In this document: piece by piece, positions 58,997 to 64,000 of the stretch | Position numbering within the stretch: the first letter of the stretch is position 1 | How the letters are laid out: each line of letters starts with the position of its first letter | NCBI GenBank assembly: GCA_003586115.2 | Contig: QVOM02000113.1 | Location: 1,394,207-1,458,206 of the forward strand | DNA: 64,000 bases | Direction: 5' to 3' | Source of the DNA: Salvator merianae | Lineage: Eukaryota > Chordata > Lepidosauria > Squamata > Teiidae | Translations under genes and position numbers: made by a program | The notes under the pieces: model-generated | Database searches by the model: none | What the model was told of the DNA's origin: nothing | What the model saw: the letters and a program-made list of their open reading frames with translations, nothing else

Positions 58997-59240
58997 TAAG
59001 ACTCTTGCAAAGGATCTATATTATCCTATCTTGGATAACTATAGTATGGATTTTCATTAATTCTCTTACAACTGTGGAATATCCTTTACTTTAAACCTTT
59101 CCTAAATGTGAACATTACCAGATCAAGTTTGAAGATATCTTCATATGTCTCTAGTTTTCTTGGTCAATGATTACATACACGTGTAAAGAAGAATAGAGGA
59201 GTGGATAACTACATGCTTTGATTTCCAACACCAAGTTGCA
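58997..59240. other. unrecognised spacer
   Basis: No element recognised. Confidence 0.3.
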
Positions 59241-59335
59241 TATTTATTTATTTATTTATCTTTGTTTAATAAATTTCTATAACTACCTAATAACAAAAGA
59301 GTCTCTGTGAGGCTTATAGTACAAATACATTAAAA
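59241..59335 (-). mobile_element. L2-type 3' tail fragment
   Basis: Four TATT units, then AATAAATTTCTATAACTACC and later GTCTCTGTGAGGCTTATAG. This resembles the inverted dispersed tail but is diverged. Confidence 0.35.
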
Positions 59336-59348
59336 TATATGGAAAGTC

Positions 59349-59840
59349 CTTTTTTTGTTGTTCCTCAGTTGTTAAGACATCTCCGACTCTTTGTGACGCC
59401 ATAGGTCCTAACATGCCAGGCCTTTCTGACCTTGCCTATCTACCAAAGTTTGCCCAAGCTCGTGTTTGTTTGCATGACACTATCTACTCACCTCAGCCTC
59501 TGATGTTTCTTCTCTTTTTACCTTCAGTCTTTCCCAGCATCAGGGTCTTTTCCAGTGAGCCCTGTCTTGTCATTATGTGGCCAAAGTATTTGAGTTTCAG
59601 TATTTGCCCCCTTCCAGTAAAAAAAAAAAAAAATGTGTGTTCATATTCTTTAGTATTGACTGATTTACTGTTCTTGGAGTCCAAGAGATTCTCAAAAGTC
59701 TTCTACAGCACTGCAATTCAAACATGTTGATTCTTTGGTGCTCAGCCTTCCATATGGTCCAGCTCTCATAGCCATGCATTATTAATGCAAAAAGTATAAT
59801 TTTGACTATACACATATGTAGATTCACCCATGGTTTGCCT
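59349..59840 (-). mobile_element. BovB (RTE clade) LINE, ORF2 C-terminus and 3' end
   Basis: The minus strand reads HGYESWTIWKAEHQRINMFE, LQCCRRLLRISWTPRTVNQS and, in another frame, YFGHIMTRQGSLEKTLMLGK. These are diagnostic blocks of the BovB reverse transcriptase protein C-terminus (YGCESWT.KKAEH..I..FE...WRRLLR..W...R.N.SIL ... YFGH..R...SLEK..MLGK). Beyond them the plus strand has GACTCTTTGTGACGCCATAG, the BovB 3' end. A 13-base A run (plus strand) near 59620 accompanies the frame change. BovB is known in squamates and ruminants. Confidence 0.9.
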
Positions 59841-61200
59841 CACTGCATAAAGCTCAGTTTGACATAACAGCCAGTACTTTGTATTTGATATGGAAAAAAT
59901 GGAAAGAAATATTTATCTTTTGCTCCTCACCTTTAACACCACTACCTGCTTGGCTTGGATGCCAGTCAATACTTTCCTCCAGCGGCGTAGCTAAATGTTC
60001 CGCCACCTGGGGCAGACCAAATGGTGGCAGCCGAGCAGGGCGTCCCACCCAGCAGGATGCCCCGCCCTGCAGCTGCCTACTCCCGCTGCCGCCGTGATGA
60101 TGGCAGCGCGCACACGCGCGCCAGCTGGCACAGTGAGCGGGCGGGGCGAGCGAGCAGCGGGCGGGGCGAGCGAGCAAGCGGCGGGCGGGGCGAGTGAGTG
60201 GCGGGCGGGGCGAGCGAGCAGCGAGCGAGCGGCGGGCGGGGTGAGCAAGCGGCGAGCGAGCGGCGGACATGCTGGTGAAGCCGACAAAAGGCAAACCGGC
60301 GGGCGGGAGGGCCCAACTCAAAGGCGGGCGCCGCCCCAACAATGCGCCGCCCGGTGCGCAGTGGCCCCCGCACCCCCTTGCTACGCCTCTGCTTTCCTCA
60401 AAACACTGAGACAAGCTAAAGCTTAAAAACTTGTATAGATTGAAAGATTATTATCCAAAAAATGGAGAAGAAATGTCTATTGATCAACTTGCTAAAATAC
60501 TAAAGAATAGGATGGTTCCTCATTCCCTTCACCATTTTCTGAAAACTCCTGACCTCCTTTTTGGTACATACAAGGGGAATGACTAACTTTGAACTTCTGC
60601 TAAATTCATTTTTGGGGCTCACCATAACACTGGTTTTACAAATGTATATGTGTCTACAAGAACACCAAGACTCCAACTTATTAGGCTTAAAGCAAGTATG
60701 GGAGTTGGATCTTAAAACAAAATTTTCATTGCAGAAAATACTTGCCTTCAAGATAAGTGTTTGAGCTGCAAATATTAAGGAAATTCAATGAAAGCCACAT
60801 AGGTGGTATGCAACTACTTATCAGCTCACTTTATCGAGGAAATCTCACCTAATTGTTGGCACTGCCTGGAAAGCAAAGGCACACACTTCCATATGTGATG
60901 GTTGTGTGGAAGAATACCACTTTTTAGGCCAAAATACAGTGGGAGATTCAACACATTATAAAGGAGTGGATCAATTTTCCCCCTGAGCTTTGTTGCACGA
61001 GTACAGAAGGACAAATTTAGCCATACAAGCCAAAACACTGTTACATTATATACTTCTGGCCACTAAATTGCAATTAATACAGAATCGGAAAGATTGCAAG
61101 ACACTAACCCTGCAGGCCTGGTACCAACGCCTCTAGGGTATAAACTCAGCAGAGGGTCTTTCCTCCCAAATTAATTTAATGCAGGGTGTTTGTTGAGAAG
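59841..61200 (+). mobile_element. L1 LINE, ORF2 C-terminal fragment, split by a hAT
   Basis: Beyond the hAT at 59980-60391, broken plus frames give LKDYYPKNGEEMSIDQLAKI, then PNCWHCLESKGTHFHMWWLC and GRIPLFRPK. This matches the cysteine-containing C-terminal region of L1 ORF2 (CWRC...GT..HMWW.C..I..FW). Stops and frameshifts are frequent. The 5' boundary before 59979 is uncertain because that segment has no diagnostic motif. Confidence 0.65.
59980..60391. mobile_element. GC-rich hAT element with perfect 8-bp duplication
   Basis: The left end CAGCGGCGTAGCTAAATG and the right end TTGCTACGCCTCTG are inverted. CTTTCCTC at 59972-59979 repeats exactly at 60392-60399. The core (60120-60280) is a degenerate array of GCGGGCGGGGCGAGCGAGC-like units. 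The 186-aa minus and 143-aa plus frames are products of this array. It is the sister of 23414-23852 and interrupts an L1 remnant. Confidence 0.85.
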
Positions 61201-61360
61201 AACAATTTCTCCCTACTGGCACCTGCTGATGAATATGATATTCAAAGGACTGAACACTGAGATTTCTTCTTTATCTTGGTCTTTGACTGAGGGAACACCA
61301 TACCTTCCCCAATGCAGGCACTGCCATTATTTTAGCCAACTTATTTTATCTGATCTTCTA
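61201..61360. other. unrecognised, between L1 fragment and tail
   Basis: It may be L1 3' UTR or the body of the element whose tail follows. No motif decides. Confidence 0.3.
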
Positions 61361-61434
61361 GTTATTTTATTATAACCCACCCTGAGACCTTTGGGTATAG
61401 AACAGGATAGAAATACAAATAAATAAATAAATAC
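61361..61434 (+). mobile_element. L2-type LINE/SINE 3' tail
   Basis: TTATTATAACCCACCCTGAG, ACCTTTGGGTATAGAACAGG, ATAGAAATAC and then four AAATA-type units. This is one of the clearest copies of the dispersed tail. Confidence 0.7.
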
Positions 61435-61689
61435 CACCCACTAAGCTACACCATTGGCTCTCCTCTTTCACATTATCTCATAACTAGATCCAATTGCATC
61501 ATTTAGGACCAAAGCAGACACATTGCATATAAATATATATAACATGTGGTACATGGAAAAGGCAACTAAAACATGGATTCATGTACATTATCATTGTTAT
61601 CTGTTATTTATGTTTGTACTGGTACAGTTCAAGTATTATAGTTCAATTAAAAAAAAAAATGATCCCAGTACAGAAACTTGGGGAGCTTA
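61435..61689. other. unrecognised DNA
   Basis: Nothing recognised. Confidence 0.3.
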
Positions 61690-62010
61690 ACTTATTATGG
61701 CTCACCATTATAAGAAAGGTCCATTTATTCCAACCCCTTGCTTTCTGTTCCTTAAGCACTTACTTATCCATAAAAAGACCTATAAGTTTGCTAACAAAAC
61801 ATCTTTCTTTCTTTCTTTCTTATTTTAAGTCCAGGTTTATTGATGTTTCCAAAGTTTTTAAAATATTAGTCAGGTTGGACTTCACCTCCCAGAAGCCATG
61901 CTGGCTGTCTTGGAATAAGATGGGTGCTTCTAAACATTTGACAATTTCATCTTTAAAAATGAATTCCATGATCTTTCTTGGGACAGATATATATGGATTA
62001 CACTGGACAT
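61690..62010 (-). mobile_element. CR1 LINE, reverse transcriptase fragment
   Basis: The minus frame 61820-62047 includes VPRKIMEFIFKDEIVKCLE, then FQDSQHGFWEVKSNLTNIL. This is the CR1 RT block before the first catalytic motif (VP.K..E.I....I..HL....L...SQHGF..G.SCLTNL). The plus strand before it (CTTATCCATAAAAAGACC, AAGTCCAGGTTTATTGATG) fits the continuing part. A TTTC microsatellite lies inside at 61802-61820. Confidence 0.75.
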
Positions 62011-62600
62011 CCAAGGCCCCATCCAGATGGGGGAAATACAGTGCCATTATGGCTGCACTGTGGTAGGATTGCTACACGTATTTGTGGCAACCTCACCATA
62101 ATACCACTATATCCCCCCTAAAATGTGTAATAGCCTATTGTGGGAAAACCCAATGCTGGTGGTGGGAAAACCCAATGCTGCTGGCTTCTAGCGGGAGCTA
62201 CCATTGTTTCTCTAGCCATCACATATGTGTGGGACCAAAAAAGATGGCCACACATGCATAGTGGTGGCAACCGAGACATCCAAATATTTCACTAAAATGT
62301 GCATAAACAGCAGAAGCCACCATGGTGTCTCTTCAGCATGTGATAGTTCCAGAAGGGCTTTTCTCCAGAAAATTGCTTCCTTCCACAATATTCAGCTAGA
62401 GTTTGAAGCTGACCCTAGTCTTCAGCTACAGCAGCTGAGTTTAATGACAAATTCCATTTTTGACTGAGAAGTTTGCAGTTTCATCTTTGAGTTATTTAAT
62501 AAATTTTAGGTCAATGCCACTCGACCTGTGATTTAATCTATTATGAAAGCCTACTAAACATTATTTCTGATCACAACTATTTGCCTTAATTCATCAGAAT
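62011..62600. other. unrecognised DNA
   Basis: GTGGGAAAACCCAATGCTG occurs twice 21 bp apart near 62139 and 62160. Nothing else was recognised. Confidence 0.35.
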
Positions 62601-63312
62601 CTGTTCCTGGCCCAAATCTCCCATGTGGAGACAGCCACTTTAAGCAAGAAATTGGTTTTAACCTTGCGGGAACCACCAGGAAGGAGCTTCAGCTCACTTC
62701 TGCCTAAAGATGCCACAAAACTGCTTATTTTGAACTGAAAATCATCTCAATATCCAAGTCAAATTTAGGACTCAAGGTACCTTCAGAGAGAAACTGGTTT
62801 AAGAGTAAAGTATAAGGGGGAGAATAGGTTTTACATGCCTCCTGCCATGTTCTGGATGAGAAATGCACATCTAGTGAATGGGTATGGTTCCATTCAGGAA
62901 ACATCTACTGTGCCACATTCTTGCCTCTCCAAGGGAGAAAATGCGGCTTCCTTTGCACTGCCTCACCCACTTTTCAGTAAGGGTGAATTTTTCATTTCCC
63001 CTCTCTTCCTTGACCTCCTCCTTGCATTCTACATTCAGTCTCAAGCAAGAATGAATTCAGAATATAGGAAGCTGGAGACACACATGCGCAGGCAGAGTAG
63101 ACACGTCCTGTGATCTCCCCGACCTGAAGAATTAAAATTATAGAAATATAACAGAAAGAGTGACAGTTGGAGTTGAAAAAGCTCCCAAAATAGCTCTGAA
63201 CAAAATCTCCTCTGGAAGGGTGAACTATCCATCGCTCTTTGGACTTTTGGAAAAAGAATTATATTGGATTTGATTTTTACCAAAAGAGAAGAACGGACGG
63301 GACTCTGTAACT
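62601..63312 (+). mobile_element. presumed L1 5' UTR
   Basis: It lies directly upstream of the L1 ORF1 remnant on the same strand and has no other identity. The start is a guess because no target duplication or terminal G run marks it. An antisense frame at 63041-63283 has no recognisable product. Confidence 0.4.
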
Positions 63313-64000
63313 ATGGCCTCCGGAGGAAATCCTGCAACCTCACCCAAAAAGGAAAACACTGACTTGGGTAAGAAAATGGACTTTCTTATAGAAGCATTTA
63401 AGAAGATGGAGGAGAGGTTAGAAACAATAGAAAAGTTGGGAGAAAGCATGCTTCAAGTCTCTAACGAACTGCAAGCGACTAAACTGCCTCAGAAGCATAT
63501 GATATGGTAGTGAGGCAAGACAAAGAAATAAAACATTTAAACAAACTTACAGAAAGTCTGACAGAGAAGCTAGCTGAGGTTTCAAATCGCCAGCGCCAGA
63601 GAAATCTGAGGCTTGTTGGGTGGCCTGAAGAGGTTTTACCAAAAGATCTAGAGATAACCTTATCTAATTGGCTATCTACAATGAACATAGAGATAAGTTT
63701 AGAAGATATCAAGAGGATTCATAGATGCCTAATTCAGAGACCCAGAAAATCATCACAACCACGGGATGTAATAGTGGCATTTACTAGAGAAAAGAAGAGG
63801 GATGAGATATATAAAAAGCTTAGAGCTGAACCAAATGTGGAATTTAATGGACATAAGATAAAAGTATTTATGGATCTGGCTCCAGAGACTTTGAAATAAT
63901 TTGCCAAGCTCCGCCCCTTTGGGAAAAATATATTTGACTCAGGGCTGTGCTTCAGTTGGGGGTCTGCAAATTCTATATTGGTCTTTAATAATGGAAAAAT
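63313..64000 (+). pseudogene. L1 ORF1 (RNA-binding coiled-coil protein), damaged and cut by the window end
   Basis: The first frame starts at the ATG in ACTATGGCCTCCGG and runs to 63510. It contains a heptad-rich stretch (MDFLIEAFKKMEERLETIEK) expected for the coiled coil that trimerises L1 ORF1p. A frameshift near 63480-63500 moves reading to the frame of 63504-63899, which continues the coil and then has the RRM: RQRNLRLVGWPEEV, IKRIHRCLIQRP, RDVIVAFTREKKRDEIYKKL and KVFMDLAPETLK. A TAA at 63897-63899 interrupts it. In the same frame, FAKLRPFGKNIF and beyond look like the start of the C-terminal domain, running off the window. ORF1p binds L1 RNA in the cytoplasmic RNP. This copy cannot make the full protein. 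Confidence 0.85.

Noticed and set aside
59854..60414. 186-aa minus-strand open frame and 143-aa plus-strand frame
   Set aside because: Both lie on the CGAGC minisatellite of a hAT element with exact 8-bp duplication. Repetition and G+C explain the open frames.
1..64000. CRISPR arrays, rRNA, bacterial or phage operons
   Set aside because: The direct repeats seen are microsatellites or transposon parts without unique spacers of constant length. No rRNA blocks were recognised. Codon and repeat content is vertebrate-like.

Overview
The window looks like non-coding nuclear DNA from a vertebrate, most likely a squamate reptile (lizard or snake). This is inferred from the mix of interspersed repeats. 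A BovB/RTE LINE fragment lies at 59349-59840. CR1 fragments with the reptile-type TTCTTATG terminus lie at 11958-12030, 26650-27263 and 31995-32193. L2-clade LINE ends carry an ATTTTTATCCC / GGGATAAAAAT tail. There are four L1 fragments, several hAT and Harbinger-like non-autonomous DNA transposon families, and many long microsatellites. I recognise no host protein-coding exon, tRNA, rRNA or CRISPR array. The long open frames are chance frames in GC-rich or simple repeats, or remnants of transposons.

Layout. 1-7 kb: mostly unrecognised sequence, a GC-rich patch with duplicated units near 1.5-2.1 kb, and a decayed Myb/SANT-like transposon gene at 5.87-6.24 kb (minus). 7-14 kb: microsatellites, a TAA-flanked MITE (9331-9774), a CR1 end and L2-type tails. 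14-24 kb: several related foldback elements (families A, B and C below), a hAT element nested in a family B element, and a GC-rich hAT element. 24-36 kb: an L2-clade LINE end, a hAT MITE, a CR1 inserted in a MITE, LTR candidates, and further family A and C copies. 36-48 kb: a probable solo LTR with a 5-bp duplication, a TTA-flanked MITE, a family B copy with perfect palindromes, an L1 end, and a family A copy near family B fragments. 48-64 kb: a hAT element, an L1 ORF2 fragment (minus), a BovB end, an L1 ORF2 fragment split by a GC-rich hAT, a CR1 RT fragment, and the 5' part of an L1 whose damaged ORF1 runs off the window end.

The main positive result comes from reading element ends and target duplications by eye. 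Family A has ends GGGCCTGTTCGCACTTA and 3-bp duplications AAA, AAG, AAT or TCA. Family B has ends GGGCCTTTCTGCACTT and duplications TTA or AAT. Other elements have TAA or TTA. The AT-rich and GC-rich hAT groups have 8-bp duplications. The 3-bp groups fit the PIF/Harbinger superfamily, and the Myb/SANT-like remnant is the kind of gene such transposons carry. These elements do not form a cellular pathway; the window is an archive of layered insertions.
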